The translations under genes were made by a program, and so were the position numbers. Under the pieces are notes generated by a model. That model was not told the origin of the DNA, ran no database searches, and saw only the letters and a program-made list of their open reading frames with translations. This document shows, piece by piece, positions 39,613 to 47,778 of a DNA stretch of 61,573 bases. This DNA is from Wandonia haliotis (GTDB lineage: Bacteria > Bacteroidota > Bacteroidia > Flavobacteriales_D > Crocinitomicaceae): positions 1 through 61,573 of the forward strand of contig NZ_BAAAFH010000021.1 in the NCBI RefSeq assembly GCF_039523435.1, given 5' to 3'. How positions within the stretch are numbered: the stretch's first letter is position 1; every line of letters starts with the position of its first letter.

Positions 39613-40782
39613 TTACTTCCCCGTTTTCCGGTCGTATTCGGATTGCCAGAAAGCAGCTTTTTCTTTATTTCCCATTTCACCGTAATAGTAAGCAAGTGTT
39701 TCGTCAAACTCTGTGTAATCAGGATAATAGGCATGTCCCAGTAACAGAAAATCGATAGCGGTTTTGTAATCTTCTTTTTGGGCAAATGTATTGGCAAGCG
39801 AGAATAATTGCGTTAAGCCGGGATTGACCTGAAAGCCGAGCTGTTTCGAACAGTACTCCAGATCGTTCTTAAATTGTTCTATCGGGTTTTCCGGGCTTTC
39901 TTTTCCATTGGTAATGGAAAACCAGTTATTCAGAATAAAGTTGTACGCTGAAAAAGCGTCCATGAGTGCTACAGGCACAGTAAGCCAGTAATTCGGCATG
40001 TGATTGGCATACTGATTTTCTATGAATTGCCAGTTCAGGAGGGGAGAGTTGGGTTGTTCACGCAGAAATGTTGCAATTTCAGAGCACTGATCGTAGTAGA
40101 TTTTTTCCTCTAAAGAAGTTCCGGCAGAAAAGTAATACCGAACCGGAGAAGAAAAGCTGGCTGCTCCCGAAAGGAACTTTTTCATGGTTTCTGTTCCCAG
40201 TGGTTCGTTGTTGTAAAATCCACTGGCAGCAATTACCAAGTCTACGTCCGAATTGTTTTGTGCGAGTAAATAATTGGCGAGGAATGCGGTTCGCGAATGT
40301 CCGATTAAAGCCAGAAAATCATTCCCTTTGTATTGATCCCGAAGGCGGGGGACAAGTTCATCAAAAATGAAAAGAGACATTCGCTCTATTCCTGACAGGC
40401 TATCTCCCTTGTTTTTGTGAGCAGAAGTGAAGTAATAGCGGTTTTGCCGCGTAAATGGAACTCCGACAATGATTGCTTCGGGAAATTGTGATTCACTGGT
40501 CAGCAAATCAATTCCGTTAATAAGGTGAGGATAAGTTTTTTCATGCTGGCTGTCAAACAGGATGACAACCGGGTAACGCGTTGATGAATCCGAAGAAGCG
40601 TATGTTTCAGGCAGGTGAAAATGACAGGTAATGGACTCCTGAAGATACCCGGATTGCAGTTCCAGTTTTTCATCCGAATAATTGTAGTAATCACCTGTTT
40701 GGGAATAACTAACAGTCCGGAAAAGAAGGACACAACCTGTGAAAAATAGGACCCAGAGCGTTGATCCGGTTTTATTTGTCAT
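39613..40782 (-). CDS. putative esterase with TPR-like C-terminus
   Basis: 389 residues with an N-terminal signal/anchor (STLWVLFFTGCVLLFRTVSY). Residues 45-280 match the esterase D/enterochelin-esterase-like alpha/beta hydrolase group: RYPVVILFDS, AIIVGVPFTRQNRYYFTS and nucleophile elbow LIGHSRTAFLA (GHSRT; the usual GHSxGG is altered). The C-terminal 90 residues (FSLANTFAQKEDYKTAIDFL, LAYYYGEMGNKEKAAFW) are TPR-like. Acyl or peptide ester hydrolysis in the periplasm is inferred. Start overlaps the end of the TlpA-like gene by 11 bp. Confidence 0.78.
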   Translation of the reverse strand: MTNKTGSTLWVLFFTGCVLLFRTVSYSQTGDYYNYSDEKLELQSGYLQESITCHFHLPETYASSDSSTRYPVVILFDSQHEKTYPHLINGIDLLTSESQFPEAIIVGVPFTRQNRYYFTSAHKNKGDSLSGIERMSLFIFDELVPRLRDQYKGNDFLALIGHSRTAFLANYLLAQNNSDVDLVIAASGFYNNEPLGTETMKKFLSGAASFSSPVRYYFSAGTSLEEKIYYDQCSEIATFLREQPNSPLLNWQFIENQYANHMPNYWLTVPVALMDAFSAYNFILNNWFSITNGKESPENPIEQFKNDLEYCSKQLGFQVNPGLTQLFSLANTFAQKEDYKTAIDFLLLGHAYYPDYTEFDETLAYYYGEMGNKEKAAFWQSEYDRKTGK

Positions 40783-41329
40783 TACTATACTTTTTTAATT
40801 CTTCGGTTAGCAAAAAATAAATTTTCTTCGCTCCTTCTTCATCTGCAGCTCCTCCGGCTTTACTGTATAATACAGTTCCTTTTTCATCTGTAATGACGGT
40901 AGTCGGAAACCCCATTACCAGTTGGTTGGTATAGATCTCATTGCGATCGAGATAAAATTGTTCGAAGGAGAAGGGATGGTGATGGATGATTTCGCTGTGT
41001 GTTTCTCTATCATCAAACGAGATAGCGATAAACCGTATGTTTTTGCCTTTAAACTCCTGTTCAATACGATTTAACCAGCTTATTTCATTCAAACAGGGAG
41101 GGCAGTCCGAAAACCAGAAGTTGAACACATAAAGCCGGGCGCTTTCCGGTTCGAACAACTTCGTTTTTTCTCCTTCGTAAGTGGTTAGTTCCGACACCGG
41201 TAAATGTTTGTGGAGCCAGGGATAATGGAATAGCGATCTTGCCGACTCATCTGCCTGTTGAGCAGTGAGTAGAAACGGTACACAAACCGTAATAACTAAT
41301 GCGAAAAATGTTTGTTTACAAGTGAACAT
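40772..41329 (-). CDS. TlpA-like thiol-disulfide oxidoreductase
   Basis: 185 residues from ATG 41329 (MFTCKQTFFALVITVCVPFL signal peptide). The frame extends to a TTG at 41341, which is less likely. Thioredoxin-fold motifs: LYVFNFWFSDCPPCLNEI with the CxxC pair Cys-Pro-Pro-Cys, IRFIAISFDDRE, and the cis-Pro loop VMGFPTTVITDE. Acts in the periplasm in disulfide reduction. Co-transcribed with the esterase gene (11-bp overlap). Confidence 0.85.
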   Translation of the reverse strand: MFTCKQTFFALVITVCVPFLLTAQQADESARSLFHYPWLHKHLPVSELTTYEGEKTKLFEPESARLYVFNFWFSDCPPCLNEISWLNRIEQEFKGKNIRFIAISFDDRETHSEIIHHHPFSFEQFYLDRNEIYTNQLVMGFPTTVITDEKGTVLYSKAGGAADEEGAKKIYFLLTEELKKYSNDK

Positions 41330-41407
41330 GTATAACCGCAAGTTATTGAAATTCTTTTAAAAAGAAACAACCTTGTTGTGTATTTGCACGACAAAAGAAA
41401 CCATTGG

Positions 41408-42067
41408 TTATTTCCTTCCCACCAGAATCAGAAAGGGTCGATTCACTTTTTGACCGTCTTTACTTTGCGTCTCTTCTAAATACGTATGACAATGGGTTTC
41501 CCGAAAACCTGCATTTTGCATAAACACTTCTACCTGTTCTTTTTCGTAAAAAGTGAATTCACTTTTCGTAAAAGGTAGCTGTTCACCAAACTTCTTTTCG
41601 ACAAAAGCCAGAGCAAATATACCATCGGGTTGCAGGACCCTAAAAATCGCATCGAAATGCTGTTGGGGATGTTCCCAGAAGTAGAGCGTGTTTGCCGTAA
41701 AACAATGACTGAAGGTGGAATCGGGAAAGTGTAAAGTACCTGAACCGTCAACCTGTTCAAATTGTGCTTTTCCTGTCGTTACCAATGGTTGATTGTTTGC
41801 AATTGCTTCATCGACCATCGCACGGGAAATATCAATTCCGGTATACGATAAATTCTCTGCTGTTGAGAATAACCTTGGGAGATGCTTCCCGTTGCCAAAC
41901 CCTATTTCAAGAATAATAGATTGGTTTTCCAGTGCGAGACTATTTATAGTGGTAAAGATCATATTACCATTCGATTGGAACATATTGTCTCCAACTTCTT
42001 TTGCATGTTCTCCCGAAGGGCAACGCAATTGTTTGGAGAGTTCGCTAAAGTCTGTTTTTTCTTCCAT
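41408..42067 (-). CDS. class I SAM-dependent methyltransferase
   Basis: 219 residues. The SAM-binding motif I is seen in SIILEIGFGNGKHLPRLFST, with YTGIDISRAMVDEAI as the acidic loop and FSHCFTANTLYFWEHPQQHF as the post-I region. There is no signal peptide. The substrate is unknown; the closest look is to Methyltransf_11-type small-molecule enzymes. It is the last gene of the minus-strand CDF-SIP-MATE run, 39 bp after the MATE gene. Confidence 0.84.
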   Translation of the reverse strand: MEEKTDFSELSKQLRCPSGEHAKEVGDNMFQSNGNMIFTTINSLALENQSIILEIGFGNGKHLPRLFSTAENLSYTGIDISRAMVDEAIANNQPLVTTGKAQFEQVDGSGTLHFPDSTFSHCFTANTLYFWEHPQQHFDAIFRVLQPDGIFALAFVEKKFGEQLPFTKSEFTFYEKEQVEVFMQNAGFRETHCHTYLEETQSKDGQKVNRPFLILVGRK

Positions 42068-42106
42068 GTTGATGTATTTAAATCATAGATTAGTTAAAAG
42101 TCTAGA

Positions 42107-43465
42107 TCATTTTGGAATAGTTGATTCAGCTAGAGTAAGTTTGCGGGAGTTTCGGGAAAAAGTATAAATAACCATCCCGAAAATAACCCAGTCAATGGCG
42201 GCACTTGCTATATAAATGCCGCTAACACCATAGAGTGGTGGAACAATAAGTAATATTGGGATGTAAAAGACGACTTGTCGCAAAATACTTATTACAGTTG
42301 CAGGGCGCGCATTGTTAATTGCCGGAAACCAAACCATAGCCATAAAAACAAATGGAAGTGCTAACAGGATGCTCATATAAATACGGAAATCAGTCAGTTG
42401 TTCTATAGAAAAGGGAGTGTCGGGAATCATAACTTCCATTACCTGAGAGGGATATAGCATAACAAAGAACCAAAAGGGAAAAAGGATAAGTAATCCTGTA
42501 AATGAAAATAGACGGTAAGCACTGATACTTCTTCTGTAGTTTTTAGCCCCGTAATTCATTCCCGCAACCGGCTGCAATGCACGCATGAGTCCCCAAAGAG
42601 GAGTGTTCAGGAGGATGTAGAAACGATTGACCGCGGTGAAAAATGTTATGTCCATTTCGTTCCCATATTTTGCGAGAGCATTGAAGACAACAATATTCTG
42701 AATAACAATCATAATCATCATCACAAACCCGGGCATCCCCAGAGATAGTGTTTCTTTAAGTATCGCCTTATCTTTCTTTAGCGACCAAAAAAGTGTCTGG
42801 AAAGACGATTTACCTCTGGTATAGTACCAAACGCCTAATAGTGTGTAGATAATCATAGACAAGTTAGTTGCCCAGGCTGCTCCGGCTACTCCCCAACCAA
42901 AGGTTTCAATAAATATAGGTTTTAGGGCTACGTCAACAATCAGTCCAACAGCAATCATCCATGCTGCCGTTTTCATTCGTCCTTCAGCGCGAATAATCAT
43001 ATTGAGAGCTAATCCATGTATCCAAAAAAAACTTCCCAGGATGGTTGCCTTGAAATATTCTACTCCTAAGGTGTGTATTTCACCCCGTCCTCCCATCATA
43101 TAAAGTAACTCATCAGCAAAAATGTAACACGGTATGGTAATGAGAATAGAAAAGACCAGCGTTAGATAATTTACGGTTCCGAAAGCCCTGTTTAACTTAT
43201 CTTTTTCATTAGCACCAATCCAAATACTAATCGCAGAACCGATCCCTGTTCCAATTAAAGTTCCGAATCCTTGCGCAAATTGTGCCAGTGGATAGGCTAC
43301 ACCAACTGCAGCTAGAGCAGTATTATCGATGAGGTGACCGACGAATATGCCGTCTAGAAAATTGTTCAAGCCATACAATACCATGGCAATAATCGCCGGC
43401 CATGACATTTGCCACATTACGCGTGGCATTTTTTCCGTTAGGATAATCTGCTTTTGTTTGTCCAT
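42107..43465 (-). CDS. MATE-family efflux transporter
   Basis: 452 residues from ATG 43465. The open frame runs about 67 codons further upstream but that part overlaps the SIP gene in another frame and is rejected. Twelve membrane helices in two related halves are visible (MSWPAIIAMVLYGLNNFLDG, PLAQFAQGFGTLIGTGIGSA, GWGVAGAAWATNLSMIIYTL, LGMPGFVMMIMIVIQNIVVF, GLMRALQPVAGMNYGAKNYR). MATE proteins export organic cations or natural products by Na+ or H+ antiport. In this operon a siderophore or metal-linked substrate is possible but inferred. Confidence 0.88.
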   Translation of the reverse strand: MDKQKQIILTEKMPRVMWQMSWPAIIAMVLYGLNNFLDGIFVGHLIDNTALAAVGVAYPLAQFAQGFGTLIGTGIGSAISIWIGANEKDKLNRAFGTVNYLTLVFSILITIPCYIFADELLYMMGGRGEIHTLGVEYFKATILGSFFWIHGLALNMIIRAEGRMKTAAWMIAVGLIVDVALKPIFIETFGWGVAGAAWATNLSMIIYTLLGVWYYTRGKSSFQTLFWSLKKDKAILKETLSLGMPGFVMMIMIVIQNIVVFNALAKYGNEMDITFFTAVNRFYILLNTPLWGLMRALQPVAGMNYGAKNYRRSISAYRLFSFTGLLILFPFWFFVMLYPSQVMEVMIPDTPFSIEQLTDFRIYMSILLALPFVFMAMVWFPAINNARPATVISILRQVVFYIPILLIVPPLYGVSGIYIASAAIDWVIFGMVIYTFSRNSRKLTLAESTIPK

Positions 43466-43475
43466 TTTTGGTTTT

Positions 43476-44294
43476 CTAAACTGATTCTTTCTCTTTTTGA
43501 CGGTCTTGTACGGATTGGTCTTCTGCCACACCTGATTTCCAATACGAGTAGGCATAAAGTTCTTCCCGTTGCCAGGCCATCTCTTTTCGGAGATAAGCGC
43601 GAATTTCCTTAACAGAAGAAAATTCGGCGGCAACATACGCGAAGCGGTTCTCTTCGGGCAGTACAAGTTGTTTTAATTCTGTTGCCAGCTTACTACCCGT
43701 CTGAGGGTTTGAATTGTGCAACCAGATAAATTCAATCGCTGCTTTTGTTGAAATCTCTTGTTCATCGTCTTTGCCGTGGACTTCAATCATGCAGATTCCT
43801 TTTGCTGTCGGTGGTAAACTTTCCAGGATTGCAGACAGTACCGGGATTGCTGTTGAATCACCTAGTAATATGTAATTTTCTGTTAGGGGATACAATTCGC
43901 TTTTTCCGTCTTTCATCAGTACACCCAGTGCATCACCCTTTTGGGCAGAAATTGCCCAGGCAGAAGCAGGGCCTTCGTCACCGTGTGCGACAAAATCAAT
44001 CCATATTTCGTTGGTGATCAGATTAATGCCACGATGTGTATATGTGCGGATAGAAGGACGGAGCTCTTCAGGTGGTTGAACCCATTCCATTTTTTCATAG
44101 TCATAATCTGGGAAGTGTATTTGGTTTATACCTTTCGGGGGTACCATAATTTTATTGTTGACGCCTATTGTTGTATTGGCAAATTTGGGGACATCTTCTC
44201 CGGTTAGAAAAACACGGATATAGTGTGGTGTGATATATTCTTTTCGTGATACATACAGCTCTGCCCGAATGGTTGGTATATTTTGTTTACTCAT
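43476..44294 (-). CDS. siderophore-interacting protein (FAD-dependent reductase family)
   Basis: 272 residues from ATG 44294 (MSKQNIPTIRAELYVSRKEY). The FAD-binding motif of the SIP/ViuB family appears in RPSIRTYTHRGI (R-x-Y-T-x-R), followed by the NAD(P)H-side part (YILLGDSTAIPVLSAILESL) and the SIP-type C-terminus (FAYVAAEFSSVKEIRAYL, LYAYSYWKSG). Such proteins reduce Fe(III) from imported siderophores. It lies between CDF and MATE genes with 20 and 10 bp gaps, so the operon probably handles iron or other metals. Confidence 0.88.
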   Translation of the reverse strand: MSKQNIPTIRAELYVSRKEYITPHYIRVFLTGEDVPKFANTTIGVNNKIMVPPKGINQIHFPDYDYEKMEWVQPPEELRPSIRTYTHRGINLITNEIWIDFVAHGDEGPASAWAISAQKGDALGVLMKDGKSELYPLTENYILLGDSTAIPVLSAILESLPPTAKGICMIEVHGKDDEQEISTKAAIEFIWLHNSNPQTGSKLATELKQLVLPEENRFAYVAAEFSSVKEIRAYLRKEMAWQREELYAYSYWKSGVAEDQSVQDRQKEKESV

Positions 44295-44314
44295 AATTAT
44301 CTGTTTTTTGGTGT

Positions 44315-45214
44315 TTAACAATCTACAAAACGGCAGTTGTAGTTGTTCGCTTCAAATTGAACGGTGGGATGTTTTACATTATATTTTTCGGCAATACTGA
44401 CGACTTGCTGAAGGATGGATTCTTCTTTCTCTGCATTTTTTTCTTCCAGTACAATATGCAAACTCATTACATGATAATCTCCGTCCATTGTCCAGATATG
44501 GACATCATGGATCGTATGTACTCCGTTTACTGAAAGAATTTCATTTTGAATATTTTCTACTAACACATCATCCGGAACTGCCTGGAGAAAGATTTTTGCT
44601 GATGCTACAAGGTTGGGAATTGTACGTGAAATAATAAAAAGTGCAATGAGAATGGACAGTAGCGGGTCTATCCAGTACCAGCCTGTAAAATAAATAATAA
44701 TACTTCCGATGAGTACGGCTACCCATCCTAATACGTCTTCCAGTAAATGTAGCATAACAGCTTTGGAATTATTCCCATGGTTGCGCTCTTCTTTGTAGAT
44801 GCGCCAGAAACCAATGCCATTTACTACAATTCCGATAACTGCCATAGCCAACATAAGTTGGTCGTCTACCACTTTGGGTGAGAAGAGGTCCAGAGCAGAT
44901 TTCACGAGCATAATGGAAGAGCCGGTTAACAGAAATCCGGATAACAGAATGGCGGAGAGAAGTGAGAAACGCTTAAAACCATAACTATAAGTTGGATTTC
45001 TCCCCTTTTTAGAGAGCTTTTCGAGCCAGACGCCACTTCCGATAGCAATAGTGTCTCCAAAGTCGTGGATTGCATCCGTGATGATAGCTGTTGAATTCGA
45101 TAAAATTCCTCCGACCAGCTCCAAAACAGTAAAACTTGCATTGAGCCAAAAAGCGGTTTTCATCCCGTTCCCGGTCGAGTGGTGATGGTTGTGACTGTGA
45201 TGATTATGTTCCAT
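44315..45214 (-). CDS. cation diffusion facilitator (Zn/Co/Cd-type) transporter
   Basis: 299 residues. The His-rich N-terminus (MEHNHHSHNHHHST) is typical of metal-binding CDFs. Six helices follow, with the transport-site residues in ITDAIHDFGDT (TM2, H-x-x-x-D) and MLHLLEDVLGW (TM5, H-x-x-x-D), the zinc-type 2His-2Asp set. The C-terminal cytoplasmic domain (GVHTIHDVHIWTMDGDYHVM) is complete. It exports Zn2+ and similar ions by proton antiport. First gene of the minus-strand metal operon, with a promoter and inverted repeats about 105 bp upstream. Confidence 0.92.
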   Translation of the reverse strand: MEHNHHSHNHHHSTGNGMKTAFWLNASFTVLELVGGILSNSTAIITDAIHDFGDTIAIGSGVWLEKLSKKGRNPTYSYGFKRFSLLSAILLSGFLLTGSSIMLVKSALDLFSPKVVDDQLMLAMAVIGIVVNGIGFWRIYKEERNHGNNSKAVMLHLLEDVLGWVAVLIGSIIIYFTGWYWIDPLLSILIALFIISRTIPNLVASAKIFLQAVPDDVLVENIQNEILSVNGVHTIHDVHIWTMDGDYHVMSLHIVLEEKNAEKEESILQQVVSIAEKYNVKHPTVQFEANNYNCRFVDC

Positions 45215-45318
45215 AGGTCCTTTCGTTACTAAAAAATTCCAGTACTCTTTTGAGAGAGTTGATCTATAAAGATCGGAATTTTGAAATGAATTATCAGCAT
45301 TATAATTTTGTTATTATT

Positions 45319-45353
45319 ATTTAGTCTAAATCTAAATTAGATGTACAAATTTA
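45319..45353 (-). promoter_or_regulatory. candidate metal-regulator operator and promoter of CDF operon
   Basis: CAAATTTA on the plus strand at 45346-45353 is TAAATTTG on the minus strand, an exact TAnnTTTG element directed at the CDF gene. Immediately downstream in that direction are two overlapping dyads: ATTTAG-T-CTAAAT (45319-45331) and TCTAA-A-TTAGA (45331-45341). The TTAG/CTAA half-sites resemble DtxR/MntR-type boxes, and the position over the likely start site fits a repressor. The regulator itself is not in the window. Confidence 0.5.
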
Positions 45354-45554
45354 GCTTTTTCTTTTAAAGAAATGAGTCGTGCGAATAAAAATAGGCTGGA
45401 AAAGCGAAATAGCTAATGAAGGGAGTTAAAAGATAGGTTTTTTACGTTTTTGTGTAATAAAATGATTTTGAAATTATAATTTAAATCCTGTAATTATGGA
45501 GTTATTTTGCGTTGTCTCCGATTTTTAGTAAAAAAATAATTACAATTAATTTCA

Positions 45555-45562
45555 TATTTTTG
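45555..45562 (+). promoter_or_regulatory. -7 element driving candidate non-coding RNA
   Basis: TATTTTTG is an exact TAnnTTTG match in the plus direction, about 20 bp before the region of stable structure at 45581-45715. No ORF of reasonable size follows it before 45994. Confidence 0.45.
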
Positions 45563-45569
45563 TAAAATG

Positions 45570-45715
45570 TTTTCATATATTCGTGTCGCCAACGAAAGAC
45601 TAATTGGAATCAGGTAGAACCCCGATCCGATAGTTAAGACGGTAGTAGAGTAGTTCTGCCGCTCCGGCGGAATGCAGTTGTTTGTGGATCAGGAAGGCCT
45701 TTGGGTCTTCCTGAT
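45570..45715 (+). ncRNA. candidate structured small RNA with terminator hairpin
   Basis: A stretch of higher GC content in an otherwise AT-rich 779-bp gap, without an ORF. Possible stems: TCGCC 45586-45590 with GGCGG 45666-45670; CTAATTGGAATCAGG (45600-45614) with CCCCGATCCGATAG (45620-45633), imperfect; CGGTAG 45640-45645 with CTGCCG 45656-45661. It ends in a perfect 9-bp hairpin ATCAGGAAG / CTTCCTGAT (45688-45696 and 45707-45715) followed by TATTTAC. The segment CCGATAGTTAAGACGG and the later AGAGTAG recall 5S rRNA loop sequences, but a full 5S structure is not present. Identity unknown; a 6S-like or novel RNA is possible. Confidence 0.45.
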
Positions 45716-45891
45716 TATTTACAGGATTTTCCCTCCCTAAATGAAAACAGGGTTTTACTCATAAAATACGTGTGTTGACCAAATAGAATTGTAGGATTGT
45801 TGTATGCTGCTTACTATTGTAAAGAATTCTTGTACAGATAGATTACTGCAACTACCACTAAAATCAATTCAGTTAGGAGTAGCTGAGTAGG

Positions 45892-45942
45892 GATAGCCGG
45901 GAAAACCCATATAGGATTTCCCGGTATTCTGAATCATTTTTT
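45892..45942 (+). terminator. strong hairpin with T-tract
   Basis: CCGGGAAA (45897-45904) pairs perfectly with TTTCCCGG (45917-45924) and the stem extends to GGATA/TATTC. A run of seven T follows at about 45936. It is 52 bp before the kinase gene, so it may end a second small transcript from the 45770-45890 region, where only weak TACTATTG-like promoter sequence (45812-45819) is seen. Confidence 0.55.
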
Positions 45943-45993
45943 TCCTGCGTCAAAATATCTAGTATATTTACCCGGACGCACAAGGGACTGTAC

Positions 45994-47778
45994 ATGAAAA
46001 GAATCCTGCTGTTTTTTACAGTGTTAATTGGGGGAGTGATTCAGAGTATTGCTCAATCTGATCTGCATCAGAAAATTGAAGATGCCTGGTCGATGCGGTA
46101 TGAGAGTCCGGATAGTGTCTATCAATTACTTTCTAACTATACAGAAACGGCCATTCAGGAAAAGTTCAAAAAAGAAGAAGCTCGCCTGTATTCGTATAGG
46201 GGAGTATTGGAAGATCTGAAAGGAAATTCGGACAAAGCCATTGAGTTGTTATTACAAGCAATTCGTATACAGGAGGGAGCGTATCCCGAAGACCTTTCCT
46301 TTTCATACAATAACCTGGGGATCGCTTATTTTTATCAGTACAATTACAAGAAAGCACTGGAATATTATAACCTTTCGTTGGAAGAAGACCGGAAACGAAA
46401 AGATCCAGAAGGTGTGGCCGGTACCTTGATTAATATCGGTGTTGTTTATACGTATATTGATAGTTTTCCTCAGGCACTTTCCATGTATAGTGAAGCGAGG
46501 GAAGTATACGAATCACTGAACGATTCTTCCGGAATAGCGAGCGTACTTAATAACATAGGGAAACTTGAGTTTGCTGAAAAAGAGTACGCAAAAGCAATTC
46601 GGACGTACGAACGATCATTGACGTATAGCAGAAACCTTAGTAATCCGGAAATAAAATTTACCACCCATTACAGTTTGGCCAATTGTTATTTTGAATCCGG
46701 AAAGATAGATCTGGCAATTCTTCACACGAAAAAAGCAATTGAACTGGCAGAGAAAAGCGGGGCCCGTGAACGGTTACAATACGGGTTTGAAATGTTAGCA
46801 GATTTGTACGCCGGGAAGGGAGAGTATAAACAGGCATATATCCATCAGAAAAAGTACACAGACTTACGTGATTCATTGGTAAATGAAGATAAAAACCTAC
46901 GGATTGCCCAAATGCAGGAATTGTATGAGTCCGAAAAGAAGGACAAAGTTATAGCGCAGCAGGAATTGGAAAAACAGGAGCTGGAAAAAATCCGTCAGCA
47001 AAAAGATCGGGATCTTGAGGAAAAAACACGGCAGAGGAATTTGTTTGTGGGAATAACACTGGCGGCATTTTTTTTGCTGAGTGTTCTCTATTTTGCATAT
47101 CGGGTTAAGAAAAGAAATGAAGTCCTGCTGGAAGAAAGAAATGCGGCAATACAGGAAAACCTTCACCAGAAAGAAATGATGATAGGAGAGGTACATCATC
47201 GTGTCAAAAACAACCTGCAACTGATTAGCAGCATTCTGGATCTTCAGGCGCGTAATCTAAGTGATGAAAAAGCACTTAAGGCGATTGAAGACAGTAGACA
47301 CAGGGTGCAATCCATGTCTTTGATTCATCAGAAACTGTATACAAAAGAGAACATTAATGGTATCCGGATGGATGAATACCTGAAGCAGTTATGTGAGGGT
47401 ATTCTGCAATCGATGAAAAAGGAGCAAACCATTGTTCTTAGAACAGAGATTGAGCCGGTTGCACTGCATATTGACACGAGTATACCAATAGGGTTAATTG
47501 TTACCGAAGTGGTTACCAATGCGATGAAATATGCTTTTCAGGATAGAGATTCGGGTACTATCACTATCCGGTTCCGGAAAAAAGAAGAAGTGTTGGAGTT
47601 GATACTAACAGATGATGGTGTTGGTATGGATAGAACAACGCCGGATTCGACTTCGACCTCGTTTGGAATGAAAATGATAAATTCGTTGTGCCGACAATTG
47701 AAAGCAGAGCTGACTATTGAAACGAACGGCGGCACAGCATTCAGGTTCAACATAAAAAAGTACAGAATAATTGAATAA
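45994..47778 (+). CDS. TPR-containing sensor histidine kinase, HisKA_2 type
   Basis: 594 residues. A signal peptide (MKRILLFFTVLIGGVIQSIA) leads into about six TPR units facing the periplasm (AIELLLQAIRIQEGAYPEDL, NNLGIAYFYQYNYKKALEYY, NIGKLEFAEKEYAKAIRTYE). A coiled coil and one membrane helix follow (LFVGITLAAFFLLSVLYFAY). The kinase part has the HisKA_2 phosphoacceptor region (IGEVHHRVKNNLQLISSILD) and an HATPase domain (VVTNAMKYAFQD, LILTDDGVGMD). The signal is unknown. The stop overlaps the start of the LytTR response regulator gene by 8 bp. Confidence 0.88.
   Translation: MKRILLFFTVLIGGVIQSIAQSDLHQKIEDAWSMRYESPDSVYQLLSNYTETAIQEKFKKEEARLYSYRGVLEDLKGNSDKAIELLLQAIRIQEGAYPEDLSFSYNNLGIAYFYQYNYKKALEYYNLSLEEDRKRKDPEGVAGTLINIGVVYTYIDSFPQALSMYSEAREVYESLNDSSGIASVLNNIGKLEFAEKEYAKAIRTYERSLTYSRNLSNPEIKFTTHYSLANCYFESGKIDLAILHTKKAIELAEKSGARERLQYGFEMLADLYAGKGEYKQAYIHQKKYTDLRDSLVNEDKNLRIAQMQELYESEKKDKVIAQQELEKQELEKIRQQKDRDLEEKTRQRNLFVGITLAAFFLLSVLYFAYRVKKRNEVLLEERNAAIQENLHQKEMMIGEVHHRVKNNLQLISSILDLQARNLSDEKALKAIEDSRHRVQSMSLIHQKLYTKENINGIRMDEYLKQLCEGILQSMKKEQTIVLRTEIEPVALHIDTSIPIGLIVTEVVTNAMKYAFQDRDSGTITIRFRKKEEVLELILTDDGVGMDRTTPDSTSTSFGMKMINSLCRQLKAELTIETNGGTAFRFNIKKYRIIE

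Noticed and set aside
45570..45715. Calling the RNA candidate a 5S rRNA gene
   Set aside because: Only short stretches resemble 5S rRNA. The long terminal helix and normal length are missing and there is no neighbouring 16S or 23S gene.
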